Shown here: one piece after another, positions 36,848-45,681 of the stretch
Layout of the letters: every line of letters begins with the position of its first letter
Numbering within the stretch: the stretch's first letter is position 1
Origin: UBA1275 sp002323515
GTDB lineage: Bacteria > Bacteroidota > Rhodothermia > Balneolales > Balneolaceae
Length of the DNA stretch: 64,000 nt
Assembly (NCBI GenBank): GCA_964007875.1
Contig: CAXGAH010000008.1
Location: 24,157 to 88,156 of the forward strand
Direction of reading: 5' to 3'
Translations under genes and position numbers: made by a program
Notes under the pieces: model-generated
What the model was told of the DNA's origin: nothing
Databases searched by the model: none
The model's input: only the letters and a program-made list of their open reading frames with translations

Positions 36848-37282
36848 ATGTCCGTCGAAAGAACACTTACCATTTTAAAACCTGATTGCGTCAAAAAAGG
36901 ATTAATCGGTGAGGTAATAAAACGAATTCAAGAAGCCGGTTTCCGCATTGTTGCTATAAAAATGATGCAGCTGACCCCAACTACTGCAGGTGGGTTTTAT
37001 GCAGTGCATAAAGAACGACCATTTTATGGGGAGTTATGTGATTTCATGAGTAGCGGTCCATGTGTCCCTATGGTACTAGAAAAAGAAAATGCCGTATCCG
37101 ATTTCAGAGTTTTCATTGGCGCTACCAATCCAGCCGAAGCCGAAGCGGGTACCATTCGTGCGAACTTTGCTGATAGTGTAGGGGAGAACATAATTCATGG
37201 CTCTGACTCGGTTGAAAATGGGGTCATAGAATCCAATTATTTTTTTGCTGAGTCTGACATATTAGCTGTAAAGGGTGCATAA
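36848..37282 (+). CDS. ndk: Nucleoside-diphosphate kinase
   Basis: Enzyme of 144 residues that transfers the gamma-phosphate from ATP to other NDPs. Starts ERTLTILKPDCVKKGLIG, the family N-terminus; active-site His in GENIIHGSDSVENG. Length and motifs are normal. The last codons overlap a possible GTG start of the NamZ-like gene, so the two are likely cotranscribed. Confidence 0.97.
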   Translation: MSVERTLTILKPDCVKKGLIGEVIKRIQEAGFRIVAIKMMQLTPTTAGGFYAVHKERPFYGELCDFMSSGPCVPMVLEKENAVSDFRVFIGATNPAEAEAGTIRANFADSVGENIIHGSDSVENGVIESNYFFAESDILAVKGA

Positions 37283-37286
37283 AAAG

Positions 37287-38564
37287 ATGCTTCATCGTAC
37301 CCGGATATCTACTCTAGTGCTCCTTTTTGTAGGCGAATTATCATTTATCACCTGCCAATCTGAGAGAACGAAGATACTAGATAGGGTGGGTTTTGAGTCG
37401 ACCCAACAGACTGATATTAAAGTGGGATCAAAGGTGCTGATTCAGGAGCATTTGGACGAGCTTGATGGGCGGAATATAGGTCTGGTTATGAATCCTACTG
37501 CTCGGGTAGATGGGGTACATATGCTAGATACTTTAATAGCTTTAGGGTTGCCAGTCAAGGCGCTTTTTGCTGCAGAACATGGATTTCGCAGCAATCAGGG
37601 TGCAGGGGAAATTATACAAGATGGACTAGACGAAGCTACAGGACTTCCTGTTTTTTCCCTCTATGGGGCCACTAAAAAGCCTACTGCACAAATGTTGGAA
37701 GAAATTGATGTTTTACTGTTTGATATGCAAGATGTTGGGGCTAGGTTTTATACCTACAATTCGACTATGAAGTATGTAATTGAGGCTGCAGCAGAGCAAG
37801 GGATTGAGGTTTGGATTTTGGATCGTCCCAATCCATTGGGTGGAGATTATGTTGCAGGATGGGTCTTAGAACCCGAATACAACTCGTTTATTGGGACGTA
37901 TCCTATACCTATAGCTCATGGATTAACCTTGGGTGAATTAGCTCAAATGGCATTGGGGGAGGATTGGTACGAAACCGATGCCAAGGTTAATTTGCGAGTC
38001 ATACCAATGAGTGGTTGGCAGAGAGAGATGAAGTGGAATGACACCCAATTAGAATGGGTGCCACCTTCGCCTAATTTGCCCACTTTTGAACATGCCTATG
38101 CCTACATAGGGACCTGTTTTTTTGAGGGTACCACTCTATCAGAAGGTAGAGGCACAGAGCATCCTTTTTTAATGATGGGGGGAGAAAGCAGCAGCGTCAA
38201 TGATGATTTTTCGCTGTGGAGCAATCATGGTGTGCGCTTGCAACCCACGCAATTTACCCCTGTTTCTATACCTGGAAAAGCTTTACGCCCAAAAGGTGAA
38301 GGTCTACTGTTAAATGGAATCCTATGGGAAAATGCCTCGGATCACCCAGATCCGTTGACCATTGGCTTACGCATGATGCAGTGGCTCATGGAACATTCAC
38401 CGGAGGCAGCGTACAAAGACTATCTATATCTTCTGGCTGGGACTGATAAAATTGATGAATTAAGCCGCAAACGCATCAACCTGAAAACTGATTCACTTGA
38501 TATAGAGTGGGGCAGCAACTTTGAGTCGTTTAAAGAAAAACGCAGTAACTACTTACTGTATTAA
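37287..38564 (+). CDS. NamZ-like exo-beta-N-acetylmuramidase (DUF1343) lipoprotein
   Basis: Protein of about 425 residues in the DUF1343/NamZ family, whose characterised member releases terminal N-acetylmuramic acid from peptidoglycan fragments. Seen: GRNIGLVMNPTARVDG, FAAEHGFRSNQGAGE, LLFDMQDVGARFYTY, LDRPNPLGGDYVAG and the region VPPSPNLPTFEHA. The N-terminus is a lipoprotein signal with lipobox LSFITC. ATG at 37287 lies 4 nt after the ndk stop; a GTG at 37275 would overlap ndk by 8 nt. Likely a periplasmic lipoprotein for cell-wall turnover or recycling. Overlaps convergent rlmB by 4 nt. Confidence 0.85.
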   Translation: MLHRTRISTLVLLFVGELSFITCQSERTKILDRVGFESTQQTDIKVGSKVLIQEHLDELDGRNIGLVMNPTARVDGVHMLDTLIALGLPVKALFAAEHGFRSNQGAGEIIQDGLDEATGLPVFSLYGATKKPTAQMLEEIDVLLFDMQDVGARFYTYNSTMKYVIEAAAEQGIEVWILDRPNPLGGDYVAGWVLEPEYNSFIGTYPIPIAHGLTLGELAQMALGEDWYETDAKVNLRVIPMSGWQREMKWNDTQLEWVPPSPNLPTFEHAYAYIGTCFFEGTTLSEGRGTEHPFLMMGGESSSVNDDFSLWSNHGVRLQPTQFTPVSIPGKALRPKGEGLLLNGILWENASDHPDPLTIGLRMMQWLMEHSPEAAYKDYLYLLAGTDKIDELSRKRINLKTDSLDIEWGSNFESFKEKRSNYLLY

Positions 38565-39310
38565 GCCTGTCGTCTTTTCCACTCGTAGCTAATGAGTGCA
38601 GCGATAACGGAGGCATTAAGTGATTCAACAGCGTGCTCCATTGGGATGGACGCAGAACTATCCAAGAGTTTGGCTACTTTCTTACTTATACCACGACCCT
38701 CACTGCCCACTACAAAAGCTAGAGGTCCCGTCCATTCAGCAGACCATAGTGAATCGGACGCATTGCCTTCGAGCCCTATTAGTTTAAAACCCGCTAGTTT
38801 TAAATCCTTTAGACCTTGCTCAGTGTTGTGCACTCGTATAACGGGAATAATGCCAGCGGTACCTGCTGAAACTTTGAACACCGTAGCATTGACCGGAACC
38901 TGCTGTTGAGTGGGTATGATAATGGCCGATATTCCAGCAGCCGTGGCTGATCGAATAATAGCACCTAAATTGTGAGGATCTTGGATACTATCCAATAGTA
39001 GAACCGCTGTCGTTGGACCCACCATAGTTTGTTCAATCCAATCAAAAAAGTTCGTGTAGTTTATAGGACTAATTTCAGCGATGAACCCTTGATGATTCCC
39101 TAGATTACTTAGCCGATCCAATTTCTGAATGGGTACCGAGCTAATCGGGATGTTGTGAGCTTCACACTCTTCTTTTAAATCATCATATTTTATGGGAGCC
39201 ATGCTGTTAAGCACAAATATTTTAGATATTTTACCGGTATCACGACTAAGGGCTTCGCGAATGGCGTGCTTGCCATATATGAGTAGATTATTTTTTTCTG
39301 ATTTTTCCAT
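38561..39310 (-). CDS. rlmB: 23S rRNA (guanosine-2'-O)-methyltransferase RlmB (SpoU family)
   Basis: TrmH/SpoU-type SPOUT methyltransferase of 249 residues. N-terminal RNA-binding substrate domain (LIYGKHAIREAL). The three SPOUT motifs are clear: LDSIQDPHNLGAIIRSA, FVVGSEGRGISKKV and IPMEHAVESLNASVIAALI. In E. coli RlmB methylates G2251 of 23S rRNA; distinction from other TrmH paralogues rests on the N-terminal domain and is likely rather than certain. Overlaps convergent namZ by 4 nt. Confidence 0.88.
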   Translation of the reverse strand: MEKSEKNNLLIYGKHAIREALSRDTGKISKIFVLNSMAPIKYDDLKEECEAHNIPISSVPIQKLDRLSNLGNHQGFIAEISPINYTNFFDWIEQTMVGPTTAVLLLDSIQDPHNLGAIIRSATAAGISAIIIPTQQQVPVNATVFKVSAGTAGIIPVIRVHNTEQGLKDLKLAGFKLIGLEGNASDSLWSAEWTGPLAFVVGSEGRGISKKVAKLLDSSASIPMEHAVESLNASVIAALISYEWKRRQA

Positions 39311-39386
39311 ATCAATTATGGAATAATATAGGCTTTTTATACATTACTTAGAGAAGTCAGTAAGTGTAAAGGTTAGAAAAAAACGA

Positions 39387-39794
39387 ATGGCGAAAGGTCA
39401 ATCAAATAAGTATTCACTAGGTAGGTCCAAAGAAGACAAGTACGATTTTCTTTTGAGTGTTATTGGTACGTCATTCCCCCAGCAAAAAAACAAGAAAAAA
39501 ACCCATAAAAGGTATTCAGAGAGTTTACTGGCACGGTTGGTAGGGAATGTTCAAGATCATGGAAGTATAGCCCTAGTCTCAGCTCTTTTTCAGATTGCGT
39601 TGGGTTCCTTGGTTATTGCCTTAGCACTGCTTCAGGCCATTCGTCCAGTCTGGTTAGCGGGAATTGTTACCGTTTTAGGAAGCTTTTCTATTCTACTGGG
39701 TATATATGTGGCTTATTATTCTTGGTCAAATCAGTATCAAGCCAAAAAGCTTATAGACGAGGCAATTGAACGAGTTGTCAAGCAACAAAATTAA
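39387..39794 (+). CDS. Small membrane protein of unknown function
   Basis: Protein of 135 residues, not recognised. The basic N-terminal third (KKNKKKTHKRYS) is followed by two hydrophobic segments (about 64-85 and 90-112) and a charged, probably helical tail. Topology suggests a two-pass inner-membrane protein with both ends in the cytoplasm. It lies 45 nt upstream of the glycerophosphodiesterase gene on the same strand. Confidence 0.6.
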   Translation: MAKGQSNKYSLGRSKEDKYDFLLSVIGTSFPQQKNKKKTHKRYSESLLARLVGNVQDHGSIALVSALFQIALGSLVIALALLQAIRPVWLAGIVTVLGSFSILLGIYVAYYSWSNQYQAKKLIDEAIERVVKQQN

Positions 39795-39839
39795 AAAAAT
39801 CTCAAAGAAAGAGATTCGAACTAGTAAGTGTTTTATCCC

Positions 39840-40733
39840 ATGGGTGCATCATTACGATTGATTGTTAGTAGTTTACCGGTATTATTTTTCCTTACCCAAT
39901 GCCAACAACAGGATTCGAATGTGAACCAAAAAGAAGCTAATGAAGAAACACATGTTGCATCCCTTCCCCAATCCCCACTGGATAATGGAAATGGATTTTG
40001 GGTCATTGCCCACCGCGGGGTGAGTGGTAGCTACCCTGAGAATACTCTGAGCGCATTTCAGGCAGCCATCGATATGCAAGCAGAAATGGTAGAATTGGAT
40101 GTTTCCATATCAAAAGATGGAATTCCTGTTGTTGTTCACGACAAAACGGTGGATCGCACGACGGACTTTGAAGGTGACGTGCAAAGTTTCAGCGTAGAAG
40201 AGCTAAAGAGAATGGAAGTAGGGGCCTGGTTTTCAGAAAAATTTCGGGGAGAGGAATTTCCCACTCTTAGAGAATCTCTGGAACTAATGAAGGGTCAAAT
40301 CGCGGTAAATATAGAAATAAAAAGCGAAGCGGTTTCCGATGAAATCAATGGTGGAATTGTTGATAAAGCTTTACAGATTGTAAAAGAGCTAGATATGAGT
40401 TCCTCAGTTATCTTTTCTAGCTTTGACTACCGAGTCATGGAGCAACTTAATGCGCTGGACATTCAAATGCCTAAAGCACTGTTGTATGAAACCTCACAAT
40501 CAGGGGAGTTAAAGCCTTCAGAGTTAGTCAAAAAGTATCAAGTAGATGTATTTAATTGTAATTATCGGCAATTAAGTCAGGAATGGATTGCGGATTTACA
40601 AGCGCATCAGATTCCTTATCTCGTGTACACAGTGAATGAGCCAGAATTAATGAAGGAGCTTATTGAAAAAGGCGTAAGTGGAATGTTTACTGATTTCCCT
40701 CAAGAATTGATGGGAATTGTGGAAAACTTGTGA
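39840..40733 (+). CDS. Glycerophosphodiester phosphodiesterase lipoprotein
   Basis: GDPD-family enzyme of about 297 residues that hydrolyses glycerophosphodiesters to glycerol-3-phosphate and an alcohol. Catalytic signatures: IAHRGVSGSYPENTLSAF (first His, Arg, Glu) and VELDVSISKDGIPVVVHDKT (metal Glu/Asp and second His). C-terminal GVSGMFTDFP fits the barrel end. ATG at 39840 yields a lipoprotein signal with lipobox FLTQC; a GTG 12 nt upstream is less likely. Anchored in the periplasm, it probably scavenges phospholipid head groups. Confidence 0.9.
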   Translation: MGASLRLIVSSLPVLFFLTQCQQQDSNVNQKEANEETHVASLPQSPLDNGNGFWVIAHRGVSGSYPENTLSAFQAAIDMQAEMVELDVSISKDGIPVVVHDKTVDRTTDFEGDVQSFSVEELKRMEVGAWFSEKFRGEEFPTLRESLELMKGQIAVNIEIKSEAVSDEINGGIVDKALQIVKELDMSSSVIFSSFDYRVMEQLNALDIQMPKALLYETSQSGELKPSELVKKYQVDVFNCNYRQLSQEWIADLQAHQIPYLVYTVNEPELMKELIEKGVSGMFTDFPQELMGIVENL

Positions 40734-40764
40734 ATAAATAATGCAAAATTAGCCAATCGTTAAA

Positions 40765-40793
40765 TTGACCGTCAAGTGCTTTAGCCCTATCTT
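40765..40793 (+). promoter_or_regulatory. Candidate pyrG promoter
   Basis: TTGACC (40765-40770) and TATCTT (40788-40793) are separated by exactly 17 nt, a classic -35/-10 pair; TATCTT also fits the TAnnTTTG-like -7 element. The start codon of pyrG is 31 nt downstream of the -10 box. Confidence 0.45.
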
Positions 40794-40823
40794 ACTGCAA
40801 CCCGTAATTTCACACCTTTATAC

Positions 40824-42434
40824 ATGTCTACCAAATATATCTTTGTTACTGGGGGAGTAACATCGTCTTTGGGTAAAGGAATTATTTGTGCATCACTAGG
40901 CCGGTTGCTGGTTGCACGAGGACTCAAAGTTACCGTTCAGAAATTAGATCCCTACATCAACGTAGATCCTGGCACCATGAATCCCTATGAGCACGGAGAA
41001 GTGTTCGTTACAGACGATGGTGCCGAAACAGACCTGGACCTGGGACATTACGAGCGTTTTCTTGATATTCGTACCTCTCAGAGTAATAATGTGACCACCG
41101 GTCGAGTTTATTACGATGTAATTAACAAAGAACGAAAGGGAGCTTATCTTGGTAAAACCGTTCAAGTAATACCACACATTACCGATGAAATACAATCTCA
41201 TGTATTAAAATTAGCTCAATCAGGTAATTATGATGTAGTTATTGTTGAAATAGGGGGTACCGTTGGTGATATCGAAAGTTTGCCTTACATAGAAGCAGTC
41301 AGGCAGCTACGCTATAATGTGGGTCGGGCAAACACCCTTTCTATTCATTTGACCCTGATTCCATACTTATCGGCCGCTGGTGAATTAAAAACCAAACCCA
41401 CTCAGCATTCGGTAAAAACTCTTTCTGAAAGTGGTCTCCAACCCGATATATTGGTATGTAGAACGGAACACCCCCTCGACGAATCGATACGCGGGAAAGT
41501 AGCACGCTTTTGTAATGTAGATTTAGAGGATGTGATCGAGTCCATTGATGCCAGAAGCATATACGAGGTACCACTGCTTATGCAAAAAGAGGGTTTAGAT
41601 GCCAGAGTCATCGAAAAATTAAAGCTTGAAACCCGCGAGCCAGACTTAGACCAATGGATACAATTTGTGGATGCGGTTTGTAATCCTTCCCATGAAATAG
41701 AAATTGCATTGGTTGGTAAATACGTCGAGCATCATGATTCGTATAAATCCATTGTAGAAGCCTTTGTTCATGCAGGAGCTATGAATGATGTAAAAGTATC
41801 TATTCGCTGGGTTCAATCAGATAATCTTGATACGAACAACATAGCTCAGGCACTCTCAGGGGTTCAGGGAATCTTGGTGGCTCCAGGATTTGGTGGACGA
41901 GGAATAGAAGGGAAACTGTCTGCTGTCCAATATGCCAGAGAGCAGAAAATCCCCTTTTTTGGTATATGCTTAGGTATGCAATGTGCGGTAATTGAGTATG
42001 CCCGTAACGTCTGTGGTTTAACTGAGGCCAATAGTACCGAATTTGATGAAACCAATCCGCATCCCATCATAGATATAATGTACGATCAGAAAAATATCGA
42101 AAACATGGGAGGAACAATGCGCCTAGGGAAATACAATTGTTCCGTAGTCCCTAATACCTTTGCCTACCATGCCTACAGGACAGACCAAGTACAGGAAAGG
42201 CATCGTCACCGTTACGAAGTAAACAATGAAATTCGTTCTGTACTCAGTGAAAATGGGCTGGTATTCAGTGGGCTAAATCCTGAACGCGACTTGGTAGAAA
42301 TTGTAGAAATTCCTGATCATCCATGGTTTGTTGGGGTACAGTTTCACCCCGAATTACGAAGTACAGCTAGCCATCCACAAGCTTTGTTTGTGGCCTTTGT
42401 TAAGGCAGCAAAAAAGCAGGCAGGTTTCGAATAA
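40824..42434 (+). CDS. pyrG: CTP synthase
   Basis: Glutamine-dependent enzyme converting UTP to CTP. 536 residues, full length. N-terminal synthetase domain with YIFVTGGVTSSLGKGI (P-loop) and YINVDPGTMNPYEHGEV; C-terminal class I glutaminase with nucleophile Cys in FFGICLGMQC and catalytic His/Glu in GVQFHPELRS. A good promoter lies just upstream. Followed by a gap with two copies of an 11-nt A6GCCTC repeat, then a NUDIX gene. Confidence 0.98.
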   Translation: MSTKYIFVTGGVTSSLGKGIICASLGRLLVARGLKVTVQKLDPYINVDPGTMNPYEHGEVFVTDDGAETDLDLGHYERFLDIRTSQSNNVTTGRVYYDVINKERKGAYLGKTVQVIPHITDEIQSHVLKLAQSGNYDVVIVEIGGTVGDIESLPYIEAVRQLRYNVGRANTLSIHLTLIPYLSAAGELKTKPTQHSVKTLSESGLQPDILVCRTEHPLDESIRGKVARFCNVDLEDVIESIDARSIYEVPLLMQKEGLDARVIEKLKLETREPDLDQWIQFVDAVCNPSHEIEIALVGKYVEHHDSYKSIVEAFVHAGAMNDVKVSIRWVQSDNLDTNNIAQALSGVQGILVAPGFGGRGIEGKLSAVQYAREQKIPFFGICLGMQCAVIEYARNVCGLTEANSTEFDETNPHPIIDIMYDQKNIENMGGTMRLGKYNCSVVPNTFAYHAYRTDQVQERHRHRYEVNNEIRSVLSENGLVFSGLNPERDLVEIVEIPDHPWFVGVQFHPELRSTASHPQALFVAFVKAAKKQAGFE

Positions 42435-42548
42435 AAACAAATTGTACTTAGGTACTCATCGGCGCTAGGAAAAAAGCCTCCTCTGGTTCATGCGGTTCTT
42501 TTCGGCACTATAAAAAAGCCTCTGAGAATCTATTTTAAATAAAAAAAC

Positions 42549-43019
42549 ATGCAAACCGAACAGCAAAGATTTCATCATAAGACGAGAATTCGGGCGTGTG
42601 GAGTACTCCGCAGAGGTGATCAACTCTTATGCCTAAACATGCACTCACCAGTCACTAAACAAGCAGTTTGGACCTTTCCTGGTGGAGGTATTGAAGTAGG
42701 GGAGTCACTCCATGAAGCAGTTCAAAGAGAATTCATCGAAGAAACCGGACTTACCATTGAAGTAGGGGAATTATTATTGGTTAATGAGCTCATTCAAGCT
42801 CCTTTTCATGCGATTGAATTTTATTTTGCAGTTCATGATCCAAAAAATACGCCCATAAGGTCTCCTAGGCTAGGCAGCGATCCAGAAAACAACTCCGCTT
42901 ATCTACATGCCTTGGCCTTTATGAGCCAGCAAGAATTCAGAGAAAAAGGAATTTCTCCGGACTTTTTCAAAGACACATTCTGGGAATCCAACGTTTTTCC
43001 AGTGATTTCTGTATACTAA
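42549..43019 (+). CDS. NUDIX hydrolase
   Basis: Hydrolase of 156 residues acting on nucleoside diphosphates linked to a moiety X. Complete Nudix box GGIEVGESLHEAVQREFIEE followed by TGL, matching Gx5Ex7REUxEExGU. The N-terminal ACGVLRRGDQLLCLNM is a typical first strand pair. The substrate cannot be predicted. Two hairpins directly follow the stop. Confidence 0.88.
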   Translation: MQTEQQRFHHKTRIRACGVLRRGDQLLCLNMHSPVTKQAVWTFPGGGIEVGESLHEAVQREFIEETGLTIEVGELLLVNELIQAPFHAIEFYFAVHDPKNTPIRSPRLGSDPENNSAYLHALAFMSQQEFREKGISPDFFKDTFWESNVFPVISVY

Positions 43020-43025
43020 TAGTTA

Positions 43026-43084
43026 CCTCACAATGAGGGGATGATCGAAGCTGGCTCAGGCATGCAACGGTGCCACAGCTTCGA
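43026..43084 (+). other. Tandem intergenic hairpins between NUDIX and amidohydrolase genes
   Basis: Hairpin 1: CCTCA-CAA-TGAGG at 43026-43038. Hairpin 2: TCGAAGCTG / CAGCTTCGA, a perfect 9-bp stem at 43045-43053 and 43076-43084 with a 22-nt loop. No T-run follows either. They begin 7 nt after the NUDIX stop and end about 50 nt before the amidohydrolase start, so they may act as an RNA stabiliser, processing site or factor-dependent terminator. Confidence 0.4.
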
Positions 43085-43132
43085 GATAGCAACATATCAA
43101 CTCTAATTCTATTTATTAACTACCCACTTACT

Positions 43133-44830
43133 ATGGTTTCACAGAATACCTTTAGCCGCTACAAAAAATATCTAAGTTTCACATTAGTACTTTTTTTGGG
43201 GTTTAGCTGTGCAGAGTCTACTAAAAAAACAGTCTATTACAATGCAAATGGGTATACAATCGAATCCGATACTTTACGATCCTTCAGCACCTTGGTAGTG
43301 GATGGGGAGAGGGTGTTTGCTGTGGGGGGTGAAGATCTTGCTGAGCAATTTCAAGTTACTCCAAGTGTCACAGCTATTGATCTTGAGGGCAAGACCTTGC
43401 TGCCAGGAATCATAGATGCACACGGGCATGTGATGGGTTTAGGTTTTCAAGAACTCCAAATCAATTTGGCGGGGATGACGAGTCTTCAAGGAACTCTTGA
43501 TGCGTTGAAAGAGTATGCCGAAGCTAATCCAGAGTTAGAGTGGGTTATAGGGCGCGGTTGGAACCAGACATTGTGGGAGGAAAATCGCTTTCCAACAGCC
43601 GCCGATTTAGATCAGGTAATTCCAGATAAACCTGTTTGGTTAAGTCGGGTAGATGGGCATGCAGGTTGGGCGAACTCAAAAGCCATGCAATTGGCACATG
43701 TTAGTTCTGATACACCAGATCCTGATGGTGGTAAAATCATCCGCGATACCAGAGGCCGTCCAACAGGAGTGTTTATTGATGCAGCAGAAGGGTATGTGCA
43801 ACGAGTGGTTCCCGAATCAACTAGAGAAGAACAAGCTCTAGTACTTGATGCGGCTCTTTCTTTGCTCAGTTCTTATGGAGTAACCAGTGTGCACGATGCT
43901 GGGGTTGGAGTAGAAACATGGGAGTTGTATAAGCAATTTGCAGAACAGGGGAAATTACGAACAAGAATTTACGGGATGATCTCAGGGGCAGGTGCAATAT
44001 TTGATCAATTATCCAATGAGGGACCTATAAACTCATTGTACGATGATCGATTAGCACTGCGTAGTGTGAAATTATACTCGGATGGGGCTTTAGGTAGTAG
44101 GGGTGCTGCGTTGATTGAAGACTATCATGACGATCCTGGGAATAAAGGGTTGTTGTTTGTAGGTCAAGAGGAAATGAATGCAATGACCGAAAAAGTGGTA
44201 GCAAAGGGGTATCAGGCAAATATACATGCAATCGGTGATGCTGCAAACAGGCAGGTAATTGATGCACTTGAGTATGCTCAGGAGCTACATCCGCGTGAGG
44301 ATCAACGAAATAGAATCGAACATGCTCAAATAGTAGCCCTAGAAGATATTGGACGATTTAAAGAGTTAGATTTAATAGCTAGCATGCAGCCTACTCATGC
44401 AACTAGTGATAAGAATATGGCAGAAGACCGAGTAGGTTCGCAACGAATTAAAGGCGCCTACGCCTGGCAGAGTTTTTTGGCTCAGGGTACCATTGTAGCT
44501 TCTGGGTCAGACTTTCCAGTCGAATCAGCCAACCCATTTCTTGGAATATATGCCTCTATCACACGTAAAGATGTTGAAGGGAACCCATTGAATGGTTGGT
44601 ATCCAGAGGAGGCGATGGATCGAGTTCAAACCCTGAAATCCTTCACTATAGATGCTGCTTATGCTGGATTTCAAGAAGGTGTTTTGGGTAGTTTAGAGCC
44701 AGGTAAATGGGCAGATTTTATTATAATTGATCAAGATATTATGACAGCGCCCGATTCAATGCTTTGGCAAACAAAACTACTAGAGACTTGGGTGGCGGGA
44801 AAAAAAGTCTTTGATCGTAGCACAGAGTAA
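43133..44830 (+). CDS. YtcJ-like amidohydrolase lipoprotein
   Basis: Metal-dependent amidohydrolase of about 565 residues from the YtcJ/DUF amidohydrolase_3 group. Metal site HxH in GIIDAHGHVMGLG; then GRGWNQTLW, LSRVDGHAGWANSKAM, SDGALGSRGAALIEDY, HAIGDAANRQ, RIEHAQ and SGSDFPVE with the catalytic Asp. ATG at 43133 starts a lipoprotein signal with lipobox LGFSC; an upstream GTG would extend over the hairpins and is unlikely. A periplasmic location is inferred. Substrate unknown. Confidence 0.88.
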   Translation: MVSQNTFSRYKKYLSFTLVLFLGFSCAESTKKTVYYNANGYTIESDTLRSFSTLVVDGERVFAVGGEDLAEQFQVTPSVTAIDLEGKTLLPGIIDAHGHVMGLGFQELQINLAGMTSLQGTLDALKEYAEANPELEWVIGRGWNQTLWEENRFPTAADLDQVIPDKPVWLSRVDGHAGWANSKAMQLAHVSSDTPDPDGGKIIRDTRGRPTGVFIDAAEGYVQRVVPESTREEQALVLDAALSLLSSYGVTSVHDAGVGVETWELYKQFAEQGKLRTRIYGMISGAGAIFDQLSNEGPINSLYDDRLALRSVKLYSDGALGSRGAALIEDYHDDPGNKGLLFVGQEEMNAMTEKVVAKGYQANIHAIGDAANRQVIDALEYAQELHPREDQRNRIEHAQIVALEDIGRFKELDLIASMQPTHATSDKNMAEDRVGSQRIKGAYAWQSFLAQGTIVASGSDFPVESANPFLGIYASITRKDVEGNPLNGWYPEEAMDRVQTLKSFTIDAAYAGFQEGVLGSLEPGKWADFIIIDQDIMTAPDSMLWQTKLLETWVAGKKVFDRSTE

Positions 44831-44951
44831 GTACATAATTCTATGTGTGTTACAAATTATTTCATACCCTATTAAACGTAAATAGTTTTAAAAGAGTCTT
44901 TTTTTTACAAAAAGTGGGCAACAAATTAGTCATTCTGTCGTGTAGTGTAAT

Positions 44952-45022
44952 AAAGCTCCACGTCCAACAATATTTAACAGTAGATGACCTATTTTAAATT
45001 ATTCGGATGTTGGAGTTTTTTT
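44952..45022 (+). terminator. Long imperfect hairpin with T-run in the gap after the amidohydrolase gene
   Basis: AAAGCTCCACGTCC (44952-44965) can pair with GGATGTTGGAG plus following T residues (45005-45019), with one bulged T and G-T pairs, closing a 39-nt loop that itself contains ATTTAA/TTAAAT. A T7 run follows at 45016-45022. It looks like an intrinsic terminator, about 120 nt past the amidohydrolase stop. The large loop is unusual, so the region could also be the 3' part of a small RNA. Confidence 0.5.
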
Positions 45023-45093
45023 GTTTTGAAACTCCCTTACCTTTAAGGCAAGTACATGTTGACTGAATTTACTATAATCAAAAGAGATTTGTC

Positions 45094-45675
45094 ATGGCAG
45101 CAACTCGTTCGACCATGCTAGAGCTTGGTACAAAAGCACCCCCTATTCAACTACCCATTGTTACCGGTGGTGATTTCGATTTATATCGTTACACCGCACA
45201 TAGCAAAGGTATTGTGATACTATTTATATGTAATCATTGTCCCTACGTGCACCATATTAATGAAACACTAGTTTCTGTAGCCAATACCTACATTAATAAG
45301 GGAATCCCCTTCATTGCAATTAGCTCTAATGACGCAATAAAGTATTCAGAGGATTCCCCGGAAAAAATGATTGATGTGGTACGTAAGCAACGCTACCCTT
45401 TTCCCTACCTTTATGATGAAAGTCAAGCGATTGCTAAAGTGTACAAGGCAGCATGCACTCCCGATTTTTATTTTTTCGATATGCAGCTAAGCTTATACTA
45501 CAGAGGACAGTTCGATGCTAGCCGCCCAGGAAACGAAATAGAGGTGACGGGCAAGGATTTGACTACGGCGATTGATGGGTATCTGAAAGGAGAAAAAGCT
45601 CCAAAAACCCAAGTGCCTAGCATAGGCTGTTCTATTAAATGGAAAGCAGGAAATGAACCTGAATATTTCCTATAA
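45094..45675 (+). CDS. Thioredoxin family (AhpC/TSA-like) protein
   Basis: Redoxin of 193 residues. Pattern: LGTKAPPIQLPIVTGGDF, then an active site CNHCPYVHH (CxxC), VRKQRYPFPYLYDESQAIA and cis-Pro region KAACTPDFYFFD. This is the widespread FCB thioredoxin-family protein often named thioredoxin or peroxiredoxin-like; the exact substrate is unknown. No signal peptide. pdxH follows 6 nt later, so this starts a dense run that includes pdxH, trmB, lrp and a PLP lyase. Confidence 0.85.
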   Translation: MAATRSTMLELGTKAPPIQLPIVTGGDFDLYRYTAHSKGIVILFICNHCPYVHHINETLVSVANTYINKGIPFIAISSNDAIKYSEDSPEKMIDVVRKQRYPFPYLYDESQAIAKVYKAACTPDFYFFDMQLSLYYRGQFDASRPGNEIEVTGKDLTTAIDGYLKGEKAPKTQVPSIGCSIKWKAGNEPEYFL

Positions 45676-45681
45676 TAAAGA

